From Chlorocebus sabaeus (lineage: Eukaryota > Chordata > Mammalia > Primates > Cercopithecidae), in assembly GCF_047675955.1 (NCBI RefSeq), contig NC_132904.1, positions 66,087,435 through 66,151,434 on the forward strand: 64,000 bases of DNA, read 5' to 3'. Position 1 is the stretch's first letter. Each line of letters opens with the position of its first letter. The translations under genes and the position numbers were made by a program. This document shows, in pieces, positions 1 through 11,716 of the stretch. The notes beneath the pieces were generated by a model. The model had not been told where the DNA came from, made no database searches, and saw nothing but the letters and a program-made list of their open reading frames with translations.

Positions 1-1471
1 ACAGGTAATGACGTTTATATTATGTTAAGGATGCATTTTTCCTAAATTTACACTTAGCAATTTGCTAAAAATTAGAATACTCTACTACCAAATTTAAAGT
101 GGTCCCAAGCTGGAGCATCCATCCAGATGTCAATAGCCTAGGCCTAGTTTTTAGGATTTCTGGTTAACTAAACCACAAGGTTCGGTTGCATAACAGTAGA
201 CAAGAGTGTCAGGACTCTTTGTGTTTTTAAACAGTAGAACAACAGAAATAACCTTTTTAAAATCTCTAATAAACAACATTGATTGATTTTATCATTAGTA
301 TTGTGTTTAAGCAAATGACAGACAATTCAAATAAAATCAGATGGGAGGATATCTGATACAAATTAAAATATTTTTCATTTATCATTTGCCAACAATTGCT
401 TAAACTTTCTCTGATTAAATTCCAAGTATATTTCACCAGTCCAAGATTGAAGTTCCCTGAAACCAAACCGTTTTATAAGTATAGCTCTCCCATATGACAA
501 CTGATATCAACAGTCCACAGTTCATATAAAAATCCCCTAAGCTCCAACGAAGTTTTCTTCCATTACAATCAGTAGTGTTTTGCGTGATCTTGACTGCACT
601 CCCCATTCTTCTGATATTAACCATTTGAGTTAATATTTAAATATTCTAAGTCAGTCCTTTGTCCTGATCATATTTTACAAAGAATCAAATTTGTAGCTTT
701 TTCATAAACCCATAAAATATAACCACATAGAAACAAAGGAAGACTTTTACATTCCATTGTGTCTCCTATCGCATTTGATTGCTTTACCAAGGACACAGAA
801 ATACTTTAATAATAATGACAAAAAATAAACAGCAGAATAATAATGATATCATTCTTATTTAGTTCTAGGTGAAAAATAAGACTGAGAATGAAATAAGGAT
901 TGAGGAGGACTATGCATACCTATAGAAGCTCTTTTCTTTCTCGGAGTGTCCTTTAAGTATTTTTAAAAGACTATTTTCTAAGGTTACGCGAATTGGCCGT
1001 TATTGTTTGTGGAATTAAATTCTCTTAATAAATAAAAAAGACTGATGATTTTGGTATTCATAGCTGAAAAATTAAATAAATAATTCAATGAAGTGGGCTC
1101 CAGGTGTGAGCCCCCTATTAATCACAAAGAAAGCCCACGGTGTACTGTAAGAATTCCATCACATACATTGTTACATTAGACAATTATTACACACCATTTC
1201 ATAGTCCCTTTGACAGTATTTCTTATTCAGCCACTGCTGCTGTGACGATTTCCATGCAGATATAATCTGAGAATCCACCTGAGGTCATGCCTAGTACCTA
1301 CAGCTGCTTGCCATGGGGCTTTCCTAACTCTTGGATGGAGCACTTCCAGCAACGAGCTCTGCACTGATGCATACACAACCTGGAAGTATGAAGGAGTTAA
1401 CACCTGTCAAGCAGCTCCTGAGTCCCACATAAGCTAGTAGATAAAATTATTTCAGTACCTGGGAAAACATT
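1..1471. other. AT-rich intergenic DNA, no gene seen
   Basis: No open frame here resembles a known protein and I recognise no repeat family. The short frames (about 60 codons) have no start context or domain. Confidence 0.6.
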
Positions 1472-1484
1472 TCTGAAATATGTT

Positions 1485-1786
1485 GTTGTTGTTGTTGTTG
1501 TTGTTGAGACAGAGTCTCGCTCTAACATCCAGGCTGGAGTGCAGTGGCACGATCTTGGCTCATTGCAACCTCCGCCTCCTGGGTTAAGTGACTCTCATGC
1601 CTCAGCCTCCTGAGTAGCTGGAAATACAGGTGTGCACCATCACACCTGACTAATTTTTGTATTTTTAGTAGAGATAGGGTTTCGCCATGTTGGCCAGGCT
1701 GGTCTCGGCCTCCTGACCTCAAGTAATCTGCCTGCCTCGACCTCCCAAAGTGCTGAAATTACAGGCGTGAGCCACCACACTAAGCC
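1485..1786 (-). mobile_element. Alu (S-type), minus strand, complete
   Basis: A reverse-complement Alu. The (TTG)n stretch at about 1485-1505 is the complement of a (CAA)n-rich tail, followed by the antisense Alu body. A perfect 13-bp TSD (tctgaaatatgtt) lies at 1472-1484 and 1787-1799, which fixes the insertion limits. Confidence 0.93.
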
Positions 1787-2117
1787 TCTGAAATATGTTT
1801 TATATGGCTCTTCAGATGGTCATCCCAACATTGGAAACCTGTCTTCACTAGCACTGATCAGCTAGATAAGAAATCCTTGCATTGGCTTTTCCTTCTTCCC
1901 TAATTCACTCTGCTTGTTTTGAACTCACCCCACGTGATCATATTTCCAAATAAGCAGCCAATATACAAACTTTTACCTTAGGTTCTGCTTTCTGGGGAAC
2001 CAGGCTTAGATTCTCCCATGCTGAAAAATCTGCCCTTATCCCTTCATTTCTAGTTAAAGGTGATACTTCCCTAATAATTTACTAGAAGTTATTTATTTAT
2101 ATAATTACTAATGTAAT

Positions 2118-2318
2118 GTTTAAGGTTCTTGCCTAACCATGACAAAGAATTGGTGTGGCGACTGACCATGGCGAGTGATAGAGACACGGACCAAGAGAGA
2201 GAAAAAGTTGTAGGCTTTACTGAGTAAAGTGAAAGTACAAAGTTTCCACAGCATGGAAGGGGTCCTGAACGGGTAACCAGAATTAAATTATACAATTGCC
2301 TTTTAAACTCTTTAAGGC
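2118..2318 (-). mobile_element. ERV1-type LTR, 3' portion (split by L1)
   Basis: Read on the minus strand, this resembles the R/U5 end of a gammaretrovirus-like LTR: a 'ccccttccatgctgtgg' stretch, then an AGTAAA-type poly(A) signal and a pyrimidine-rich run. The other part is at 8485-9005, and the full-length L1 sits between them. No retroviral gene is present, so this is probably a solo LTR. The class is judged by resemblance only; the outer ends and TSD are not certain. Confidence 0.55.
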
Positions 2319-3346
2319 GGGGGGCAGAGCAAGATGGCCGAATAGGAACAGCTCCAGTCTCCAACTCCCAGCGCGAGCAACACAGAAGACCGGTGATTTC
2401 TGCATTTTCAACTGAGGTACTGGGTTCATCTCACTGGGGAGTGCCGGACGATGGGTCCTGGTCAGCTGCTGCAGCCCGACCAGCGAGAGCTGAAGCAGGG
2501 CGAGGCATTGCCTCACCTGGGAAGCACAAGGGGGAAGGGAATCCCTTTTCCTAGCCAGGGGAACTGAGACACACAACACCTGGAAAATCGGGTAACTCCC
2601 ACCCCAATACTGTGCTTTAAGCAAACAGGCACACCAGGAGATCATATCCCACACCTGGCTGGGAGGGTCCCACACCCATGGAGCCTCCCTCATTGCTAGC
2701 ACAGCAGTCTGTGATCTACCGGCAAGGCAGCAGCGAGGCTGGGGGAGGGGCGCCCACCATTGCTGAGGCTTAAGTAGGTAAACAAAGCCACTGGGAAGCT
2801 CGAACTGGGTGGAGCTCACAGCAGCTCAAGGAAACCTGACTGTCTCTGTAGACTCCACCTCTGGGGACAGGGCACAGTAAACAATAACAAACGCAGCAGA
2901 ATCCTCTGCAGACGCAAATGACTCTGTCTGACAGCTTTGAGGAGAGCAGTGGATCTCCCAACACGGAGGTTGAGATCTGAGAAGGGACAGACTCCCTGCT
3001 CAAGTGGGTCCCTGACCCCTGAGTAGCCTAACTGGGAGACATCCCCCACTAGGGGCAGTCTGACACCCCACACCTCACAGGGTGGAGTACACCCCTGAGA
3101 GGAAGCTTCCAAAGCAAGAATCAGACAGGTACACTCGCTGTTCAGAAATATACTATCTTCTGCAGCCTCTGCTGCTGATACCCAGGCAAACAGGGTCTGG
3201 AGTGGACCTCAAGCAATCTCCAACAGACCTACAGCTGAGGGTCCTGACTGTTAGAAGGAAAACTATCAAACAGGAAGGACACCTACACCAAAACCCCATC
3301 AGTACATCACCATCATCAAAGACCAGAGGCAGATAAAACCACAAAG
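2319..3346 (+). promoter_or_regulatory. L1 5' UTR with internal promoter
   Basis: Known L1 biology: this region holds an internal Pol II promoter plus an antisense promoter. A YY1-type motif (caagatggc) is visible at 2330-2338, the position where YY1 sets the L1 start site. The region is about 1028 bp, longer than the roughly 910 bp of the youngest human L1s. That length would fit retention of the approximately 129-bp ZNF93-bound segment lost in younger L1PA3 lineages (inference from length only). Confidence 0.8.
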
Positions 3347-4363
3347 ATGGGGAAAAAGCAGGGCAGAAAAGCTGGAAATTCAAAAAATAAGAGTGCATCT
3401 CCCCCAGCAAAGGAGCGCAGCTCATCGCCAGCAACGGATCAAAGCTGGACGGAGAATGACTTTGACGAGATGAGAGAAGAAGGCTTCAGTCCATCAAATT
3501 TCTCAGAGCTAAAGGAGGAATTACGTACCCAGCGCAAAGAAACTAAAAATCTTGAAAAAAAAGTGGAACAATTGATGGCTAGAGTAATTAATGCAGAGAA
3601 GGTCATCAACAAAATGAAAGAGATGAAAACCATGACACGAGAAATACGTGACAAATGCACAAGCTTCAGTAACCGACTCGATCAACTGGAAGAAAGAGTA
3701 TCAGCGATTGAGGATCAAATGAATGAAATGAAGCGAGAAGAGAAACCAAAAGAAAAAAGAAGAAAAAGAAATGAACGAAGCCTGCAAGAAGTATGGGATT
3801 ATGTAAAAAGACCAAATCTACGTCTGATTGGGGTGCCTGAAAGTGAGGGGGAAAATGGAACCAAGTTGGAAAACACTCTTCAGGATATCATCCAGGAGAA
3901 CTTCCCCAACCTAGTAGGGCAGGCCAACATTCAAATCCAGGAAATACAGAGAACGCCACAAAGATACTCCTCGAGAAGAGCAACTCCAAGACACATAATT
4001 GCCAGATTCACCAAAGTTGAAATGAAGGAAAAAATCTTAAGGGCAGCCAGAGAGAAAGGTCGGGTTACCCACAAAGGGAAGCCCATCAGACTAACAGCAG
4101 ATCTCTCGGCAGAAACTCTCCAAGCCAGAAGAGAGTGGGGGCCAATATTCAACATTCTTAAAGAAAAGAATTTTCAACCCAGAATTTCATATCCAGCCAA
4201 ACTAAGTTTCATAAGTGAAGGAGAAATAAAATCCTTTACAGATAAGCAAATGCTTAGAGATTTTGTCACCACTAGGCCTGCCTTACAAGAGACCCTGAAG
4301 GAAGCACTAAACATGGAAAGGAACAACCGGTACCAGCCATTGCAAAAACATGCCAAAAAGTAA
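3347..4363 (+). CDS. L1 ORF1p, intact open frame
   Basis: 338 codons, the usual length for primate ORF1p, with no internal stop. ORF1p is a trimeric RNA-binding chaperone that coats L1 RNA in cytoplasmic particles. Visible parts: a basic, serine-rich N-terminus (about 1-50); a heptad-rich coiled coil (about 50-150, with a run like LDQLEERVSAIEDQMNEMK); an RRM-type domain (about 155-250, containing NLRLIGVPES and RRATPRHIIARFTK); and a C-terminal domain (about 260-323, AKLSFISEGEIK). The ATG follows 'acaaag', and the frame ends 63 bp before the ORF2 ATG. The coiled coil differs more from young L1 ORF1p than the C-terminal half does, suggesting an L1PA lineage older than L1HS. It is open, but whether it is expressed cannot be told from sequence. 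Confidence 0.93.
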   Translation: MGKKQGRKAGNSKNKSASPPAKERSSSPATDQSWTENDFDEMREEGFSPSNFSELKEELRTQRKETKNLEKKVEQLMARVINAEKVINKMKEMKTMTREIRDKCTSFSNRLDQLEERVSAIEDQMNEMKREEKPKEKRRKRNERSLQEVWDYVKRPNLRLIGVPESEGENGTKLENTLQDIIQENFPNLVGQANIQIQEIQRTPQRYSSRRATPRHIIARFTKVEMKEKILRAAREKGRVTHKGKPIRLTADLSAETLQARREWGPIFNILKEKNFQPRISYPAKLSFISEGEIKSFTDKQMLRDFVTTRPALQETLKEALNMERNNRYQPLQKHAKK

Positions 4364-4426
4364 AGACTATCGAGGCTAGGAAGAAACTGCATCAACTAAC
4401 GAGGAAAATAACCAGTTAATATCATA

Positions 4427-7400
4427 ATGGCAGGATCAAGTTCACACATAACAATCTTAACCTTAAATGTAAATGGACTAAATGCTCCAATTAAAAGACA
4501 CAGACTGGCAAACTGGATAAAGAGTCAAACCCATCAGTCTGCTGTATTCAGGAGACCCATCTCACACACAGAGACATACATAGGCTCAAAATAAAGGGAT
4601 GGAGGAAGATTTACCAAGCAAATGGAGAAAAAAAAAAGCGGGAGTTGCAATCCTAGTCTGTGATAAAACAGACTTTAAACCATCAAAGATCAAAGACAAA
4701 GAAGGCCATTACATAATGGTAAAGGGATCAATTCAACAGGAAGAGCTAACTATCCTAAATATATATGCACCCAATACAGGAGCACCCAGATTCATCAAGC
4801 AAGTCCTTAGAGACTTACAAAGAGACTTAGACTCCCATACAATAATAATGGGAGACTTCAACACTCCACTGTCAACATTAGACAGATCAACGAGACAGAA
4901 AGTTAACAAGGATATCCAGGAATTGAACTCATCTCTGCAGTAAGCAGACCTAATAGACATCTATAGAACTCTCCACCCCAAATCAACAGAATATACATTC
5001 TTCTCAGCACCACATCGTACTTACTCCAAAATTGACCACGTAATTGGAAGTGAAGCACTCCTCAGCAAATGTACAAGAACAGAAATTGGAACAAACTGTC
5101 TCTCAGACCACAGTGCAATCAAACTAGAACTCAGGACTAAGAAACTCAATCAAAACTGCTCAACTACATGGAAACTGAACAACCTGCTCCTGAATGACTA
5201 CTGGGTACATAACGAAATGAAGGCAGAAATAAAGATGTTCTTTGAAACCAATGAGAACAAAGATACAACATACCAGAATCTCTGGGACACATTTAAAGCA
5301 GTGTGTAGAGGGAAATTTATAGCACTAAATGCCCACAAGAGAAAGCAGGAAAGATCTAAAATTGACACTCTAACATCGCAATTAAAAGAACTAGAGAAGC
5401 AAGAGCAAACACATTCGAAAGCTAGCAGAAGGCAAGAAATAACTAAGATCAGAGCAGAACTGAAGGAGATAGAGACACAAAACACCCTCCAAAATATCAA
5501 TGAATCCAGGAGTTGGTTTTCTGAAAAGATCAACAAAATTGACAGACCACTAGCAAGACAAATAAAGAAGAAAAGAGAGAAGAATCAAATAGACGCAATT
5601 AAAATTGATAAAGGGGATATCACCACTGACCCCACAGAAATACAAACTACCATCAGAGAATACTATAAACACCTCTATGCAAATAAACTGGAAAATCTAG
5701 AAGAAATGGATAATTTCCTGGACACTTACACTCTTCCAAGACTAAACCAGGAAGAAGTTGAATCCCTGAATAGACCAATAGAAGGCTCTGAAATTGAGGC
5801 AATAATTAATAGCCTACCAACCAAAAAAAGTCCAGGACCAGATGGATTCACAGCTGAATTCTACCAGAGGTACAAGGAGGAGTTGGTACCATTCCTTCTG
5901 AAACTATTCCAATCAATAGAAAAAGAGGGAATCCTCCCTAACTCATTTTATGAGGCCAACATCATCCTGATACCAAAGCCTGGCAGAGACACAACAAAAA
6001 AAGAGAATTTTAGACCAATATCCCTGATGAACATTGATGCAAAAATCCTCAATAAAATACTGGCAAACCGGATTCAGCAACACATCAAAAAGCTTATCCA
6101 CCATGATCAAGTGGGCTTCATCCCTGGGATGCAAGGCTGGTTCAACATTCATAAATCAATAAACATAATCCAGCATATAAACAGAACCAAAGACAAGAAC
6201 CACATCATTATCTCAATAGATGCAGAAAAGGTTTTTGACAAAATTCAACAGCCCTTCATGCTAAAACGCCCAATAAATTTGGTATTGATGGAACGGACCT
6301 CAAAATAATAAGAGCTATTTATGACAAACCCACAGCCAATATCATACTGAATGGGCAAAAACTGGAAAAATTCCCTTTGAAAACTGGCACAAGACAGGGA
6401 TGCCCTCTCTCACCACTCCTATTCAACATAGTGTTGGAAGTTCTGGCTAGGGCAATCAGGCAAGAGAAAGAAATCAAGGGTATTCAGTTAGGAAAAGAAG
6501 AAGTCAAATTGTCCCTGTTTGCAGATGACATGATTGTCTATTTAGAAAACCCCATTGTCTCAGCCCAAAATCTCCTTAAGCTGATAAGCAACTTCAGCAA
6601 AGTCTCAGGATACAAAATTAATGTGCAAAAATCACAAGCATTCTTATACAGCAGTCACAGACAAACAGAGAGCCAAATCAGGAATGAACTTCCATTCACA
6701 ATTGCTTCAAAGAGAATAAAATACCTATGAATCCAACTTACAAGGGATGTAAAGGACCTCTTCAAGGAGAACTACAAACCACTGCTCAGTGAAATAAAAG
6801 AGGACACAAACAAATGGAAGAACATACCATGCTCATGGATAGGAAGAATCAATATCGTGAAAATGGCCATATTGCCCAAGGTAATTTATAGATTCAATGC
6901 CATCCCCATCAAGCTACCAATGAGTTTCTTCACAGAATTGGAAAAAACTGCTTTAAAGTTCATATGGAACCAAAAAAGAGCCCGCATTGCTAAGACAATC
7001 CTAAGTCAAAAGAACAAAGCTGGAGGCATCACGCTACCTGACTTCAAACTATACTACAAGGCTACAGTAACCAAAACAGCATGGTACTGGTACCAAAACA
7101 GAGATATAGACCAATGGAACAGAACAGAGTCCTCAGAAATAATACCACACATCTACAGCCATCTGATCTTTGACAAACCTGAGAAAAACAAGAAATGGGG
7201 AAAGGATTCCCTATTTAATAAATGGTGCTGGGAAAATTGGCTAGCCATAAGTAGAAAGCTGATACTGGATCCTTTCCTTACTCCTTATACGAAAATTAAT
7301 TCAAGATGAATTAGAGACTTAAATGTTAGACCTAATACCATAAAAATCCTAGAAGAAAACCTAGGTAGTACCATTCAGGACATAGGCATGGGCAAAGACT

Positions 7401-8248
7401 TCATGTCTAAAACACCAAAAGCAATGGCAGCAAAAGCCAAAATTGACAAATGGGATCTCATTAAACTAAAGAGCTTCTGCACAGCAAAAGAAACTACCAT
7501 CAGAGTGAACAGGCAACCTACAGAATGGGAGAAAATTTTTGCAATCTACTCATCTGACAAAGGGCTCATATCCAGAACCTACAAAGAACTCAAACAAATT
7601 TACAAGAAAAAAACAAACAACCCCATCCAAAAGTGGGCAAAGGATATGAACAGACATTTCTCAAAAGAAGACATTCATACAGCCAACAGACACCTGAAAA
7701 AATGCTCATCATCACTGGCCATCAGAGAAATGCAAATCAAAACCACAATGAGATACCATCTCACACCAGTTAGAATGGCGATCATTCAAAAGTCAGGAAA
7801 CAACAGGTGCTGGAGAGGATGTGGAGAAATAGGAACACTTTTACACTGTTGGTGGGATTGTAAACTAGTTCAACCATTATGGAAAACAGTATGGCGATTC
7901 CTCAAGGATCTAGAACTAGATGTACCATATGACCCAGCCATCCCATTACTGGGTATATACCCAAAGGATTATAAATTATGCTGCTATAAAGACACATGCA
8001 CACGTATGTTTATTGCGGCACTATTCACAATAGCAAAGACTTGGAATCAACCCAAATGTCCATCAGTGACAGATTGGATTAAGAAAATGTGGCACATATA
8101 CACCATGGAATACTATGCAGCCATAAAAAAGGATGAGTTTGTGTCCTTTGTAGGGACATGGATGCAGCTGGAAACCATCATTCTTAGCAAACCATCACAA
8201 GAACAGAAAACCAAACACCACATGTTCTCACTCATAGGTGGGAACTGA
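4427..8248 (+). pseudogene. L1 ORF2 (endonuclease/reverse transcriptase), inactivated
   Basis: ORF2 normally encodes an about 1275-residue protein that nicks DNA (APE-like endonuclease) and reverse-transcribes L1 RNA. Still readable: endonuclease motif MGDFNTPL (about 4850), reverse transcriptase core with FADDM (about 6520), and the C-terminal cysteine-rich region. Lesions seen against the family pattern: a 1-bp loss near 4530, an indel in the A-run near 4628, TAA at 4941-4943, a 1-bp loss near 6265, TGA at 6728-6730 and TGA at 7307-7309. The reading frame after each stop continues recognisably to the natural TGA at 8246-8248. The lesions lie in the endonuclease, RT and C-terminal regions, so no full protein can be made. 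Confidence 0.95.
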
Positions 8249-8302
8249 ACAATGAGATCACTTGGACTCGGGAAGGGGAACATCACACTCCGGGGCCTAT
8301 CA

Positions 8303-8325
8303 TGGGGAGGGGGGAGGGGGGAGGG
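8303..8325 (+). other. G-rich run in L1 3' UTR (G-quadruplex candidate)
   Basis: Four G-runs separated by single A bases, the polypurine feature known in primate L1 3' UTRs. The same arrangement recurs in the truncated copy at about 49441-49463. Confidence 0.8.
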
Positions 8326-8484
8326 ATTGCATTGGGAGTTATACCTGATGTAAATGACGAGTTGATGGGTGCAACACACCAACATGGCACAAGTATACAT
8401 ATGTAACAAACTGCACGTTATGCACATGTACCCTACAACTTAAAGTATAATAATAATAAATAAATTTAAAAAAAAAAAAAAAAC

Positions 8485-9005
8485 AACTCTTTAAGGCAGG
8501 AAATACGTGTGGCGGGAAGATGTTTCCAGAATGAGAAACAAAGGCAGTGAATTATTTTGTGACGTGTCTTAGATTTTGAGAAAAACCGGAATTGCAACTT
8601 AGGTTTTATCTACTTTATGACCTTGCAGCAGCATAGCAAAGGAGGCAGGATCTCACAGGATTTTACAAAGTATGTTCACAAAGAATTGAAATTGGGAGTA
8701 TAGGTAAAGTCTGCTGGTCACAGAAAAATGGGCAGTTAACATGCCTTTTAGTTTTGGGGGAGGGGGAAGGGAGAGAGGGAGAAAGGGAGAGGACACACAG
8801 AAGCTTACAGCAACATTTTCACTGTTTATAGCTTTCTTAGGGAAGAAAACATATGCACAAATCCTGGTGTTAGGAATATTGTAAGCATGTATCTTCAATA
8901 TTATTCATCCAAGACCGAAGTAAGTCCTGGTGCAGGAAATCAATGAGTTTCACAGCTTTCTGAGCCCCTGCTCGACCCAGGAAGCCCAGCTGGCCCCTCC
9001 TCTCA
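8485..9005 (-). mobile_element. ERV1-type LTR, 5' portion (split by L1)
   Basis: The partner of 2118-2318. Read on the minus strand, it begins TGAGAGG near 9005, runs through a CT-rich block (about 8755-8800) and a TATA-like 'agataaaacc' (about 8600), and reaches the L1 TSD. Together the two parts form an LTR of about 700 bp. No coding frame is present. Confidence 0.5.
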
Positions 9006-9251
9006 CTGATATGTAATTATATATAATTACTCATATAATTATTTATAATATTTTTATCTGGAGCCTTGTGACCATTTCAAGGCCCAAGTTGTCCAAATAT
9101 GATGGAGACAGTGATAGAGAAGTGGACTGAGCATTAATTCAACTTCCAAATACCTAACAGACACTTAGAAAGTGATTTAACCTTGACCAAGAGATCAGAC
9201 ACATGAACATTTTTCCAGCTTTTCCATAGCTAGGAACAATTCTATAGACAC

Positions 9252-9653
9252 TGTATTAGTCTACTCAGACATTGTTATAAAGAAATAGCTAAGACTGGGT
9301 AATTTATAAAGAAAAGAGATACAATTAGCTCATGATTATCCAGGCTGTGCAGGAAGCATGGCAGCATCTACTCAGATTCTGGGGAGGCCTGGGGAAGCTT
9401 AAAATCCTGGCGAAAGGTGAAGGGGAAGCAGGCACTTCACATGGCCAGAGCAGGAGGAAGAGAGGGAGAGGCGAGGTGCCACACACTTTTAAACAACTAG
9501 GTCTCCTGAGCGCTCAGTCACCACTGCAAGTACAGTACCATGGGGGAAATCCACCCCCATGATGCAATCACCTCCCACCAGTCTCCACCTCCAACATTGG
9601 GGATTCCATTTCAAAGTAAGATTTGGGCAGGGACACAGATTCCAACCGTGTCA
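9252..9653 (-). mobile_element. MaLR solo LTR (MST/THE1-like)
   Basis: A 402-bp element with TG...CA ends. On the plus strand it opens 'tgtattagtc' and closes '...gtgtca', the reverse complement of an MST/THE1-type LTR, including the conserved 'gggtaatttataaagaaaag' tract. A perfect 5-bp TSD (gacac) lies at 9247-9251 and 9654-9658, as expected for ERVL-MaLR elements. No internal region, so a solo LTR. Confidence 0.92.
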
Positions 9654-9658
9654 GACAC

Positions 9659-11716
9659 AAAAAGAAAAATAGTAGATTAATATTAGTGTCATCTGTCACA
9701 TTTCCAACAAGTCAAAAAGAGAAGAATCAAACTCATCCTGCAGTAAAAAGTCAAGATACATTGACTATTAACAAGATAGATTAACGAAACTTTTGCGGAA
9801 AGAAAAGAACTCAAGCAAGAAAGAGCAGACCAAACAGGCTGTTCTTCCTGTGTTTTCTCTGATTTTCTTCAGTTCCTCAGTTTCCCCAGAATTAGCTGTT
9901 GCTACCAGCTTTTGTGGCATAATTCTCTCAGTATATACTGTGCTCAGGTGTAAATAAATCTTTTGCTCATAATTTCAGGGGAAAAAAGGCTTCAATTTTT
10001 TATTTAAAATATCAAAAAAAATGAAAGAAAAAGGAAATATATGAGAGATCATAATATCATATAGCACTTGAATGCTCTGCTTTTCTCCCTCAATCCTATT
10101 TCAACAAGATGAAACAAACAAACAAATTCACTCGATATTTTAGCAAAAAGGAAGTTGTATGCTGCCACATCCTCAGGCTAATGATTCCCTCAGACTGTTT
10201 TCAATTGTTAACCACAACATTTCGCTGATGACATTTTTTTCTTTGTAGATTTGTGGTGGCTTACATATGTACTTAGTACTTATTTCAGACAAGCAGTACT
10301 CTGTTCTTCAGCCATTAATGCTCGTGCAAATTTTCCTTGATCTCTGTTCTTTCATTTATAGAAAAGGCACTTCTTATTAGTTCTCTTTTTTTTCTTTTCC
10401 TCCTGAAGGTTGAATTGTTTGCTTCAAGCTCTGAGATATCCCACCTTTCTCAGCCCATGTTATTAATTTTTTTGTTTACTTCAAGCCTTAACTATTAGTA
10501 TAACTAGAACAACACTTTAGAGAAGTTTTGTTTATTTTCCTGCCATTTTAAGATTCTCATTTAAATAGTGGTCATGTGGCTTTTAAAGTAGGTGTCATTT
10601 TCACTGAATTCTGCCTTTACATGTTAGCTATACGATATGATGAAAAACCCTAAACTATTTCAGGCTACAAACTTCACGTGTCTTAAAATATTTGCCACTA
10701 TATTTCCAAATCAATGTCTAGAAGTGATAAACAATATCTCCTGAACTTAATGTCTTCACATATCTTGGCACACGATCTGAACTCTGCACACCACCCCAAG
10801 TGCTTGTTCATGATTTCTTCCTGGATTTCCAGAGAAATGGCCTGGCAGAATTCTGTAACCAAGATTTCCAGTATAAAATTGACTTTTATAACTGTGACCC
10901 TTCACAGAACGTTCTCAGAATTTTCTCTTTGCTAAAGATTTTTGTCATATGCTGGAATTATTTGAGACAAGCAGAACAGTTGACTCTAAGAATTGTTATA
11001 AATATACAATTTGTTAGAATGCATATCCACCTTTTAAGAGTAAGAGTTTCTCATTTTCTCCTTTTCCTTTGAAATTTCTCTGGGAATTTCAGATTATGTT
11101 TTCTGTACATATTCCCTAGGCTTAAAAGGAAGCAGTAAGTTCCGTTGCTCAAGTGTAAGGCTTCTGCAGTAAGTATAACGTAGTGACGAAACTCAGTTTT
11201 GAACATCCATTGTCCTTTTTGACTCCCCTAAGCAATCTTCTCCATTTTACCTTCCACTTGAACACAAAAATACACACACACACACACACACACACATACA
11301 CACACAACTTAGCCTTATCTTGGCAAAGTAAGTAGCATTCTACAACTCATTGATTAGATATTGGGCAAGTTATTGGGTACTCATATGTTCTCTCCACATG
11401 GAAACATTCTACCTCATCTTACATGTGTTCAGCATGTGTTCTTCAAAGTGCTTTTACAGACATTATAACGTGTAATTTGTCCAACCCCTCTATCAGGTAC
11501 AGAAAGCAAATGTCATTATTTTCATTTCACAGTGAGGATAATTTCCTTGCTTCGGAATTACTGAGATCAAGAAGGTCTCCTGTCCCTTAGCTTCTCTGAC
11601 CAAGGATAAACATCTTGGCAGCTAAATGTGCCAACATGACATATTTCTACCACTAGCTGATTCCCTGAGGAATTGCATCTACTTAACGTTCCTTCCTCAT
11701 CCTCACAGCTGCTGGA
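9659..11716. other. Intergenic DNA downstream of the intact OR gene
   Basis: No gene or clear repeat apart from the CA repeat listed separately. The 3' UTR of the minus-strand OR gene must lie here. I found no perfect AATAAA (plus strand tttatt) in the first few hundred bases, so its poly(A) site is not placed. Confidence 0.5.
11272..11306. repeat. (CA)n microsatellite
   Basis: About 17 CA units with one TA interruption. A plausible polymorphic marker about 0.4 kb beyond the OR stop codon. Confidence 0.95.

Larger units (their letters stand above)
2319..8484 (+). mobile_element. Full-length L1 (L1PA type), plus strand
   Basis: A complete L1 of about 6.17 kb: 5' UTR (2319-3346), intact ORF1, broken ORF2, 3' UTR, and an A-rich tail after an AATAAA signal at 8455-8460. 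A perfect 13-bp TSD (aactctttaaggc) lies at 2306-2318 and 8485-8497. The 5' end carries the usual 'aagatggccgaata' start, so it is not 5'-truncated. It landed inside an ERV1-type LTR. The intact ORF1 and close similarity to a second copy at 49 kb suggest a primate-era insertion; three stops and three frameshifts in ORF2 make it non-autonomous. Confidence 0.97.

Noticed and set aside
2816..3112. Antisense open frames across the L1 5' UTR
   Set aside because: No codon pattern or family match; GC-richer L1 5' UTR gives long random frames. Only the frame crossing the L1 boundary was kept as a finding.
4599..8248. Several separate open frames within the first L1
   Set aside because: They are pieces of a single ORF2 broken by stops and frameshifts, not separate genes.
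2101..9031. Shared 'ataattact' (2101-2109 and 9023-9031) as a TSD of the split LTR
   Set aside because: ERV TSDs are 4-6 bp and should abut the LTR; these lie in AT-rich DNA several bases away from the LTR ends, so chance is likely.
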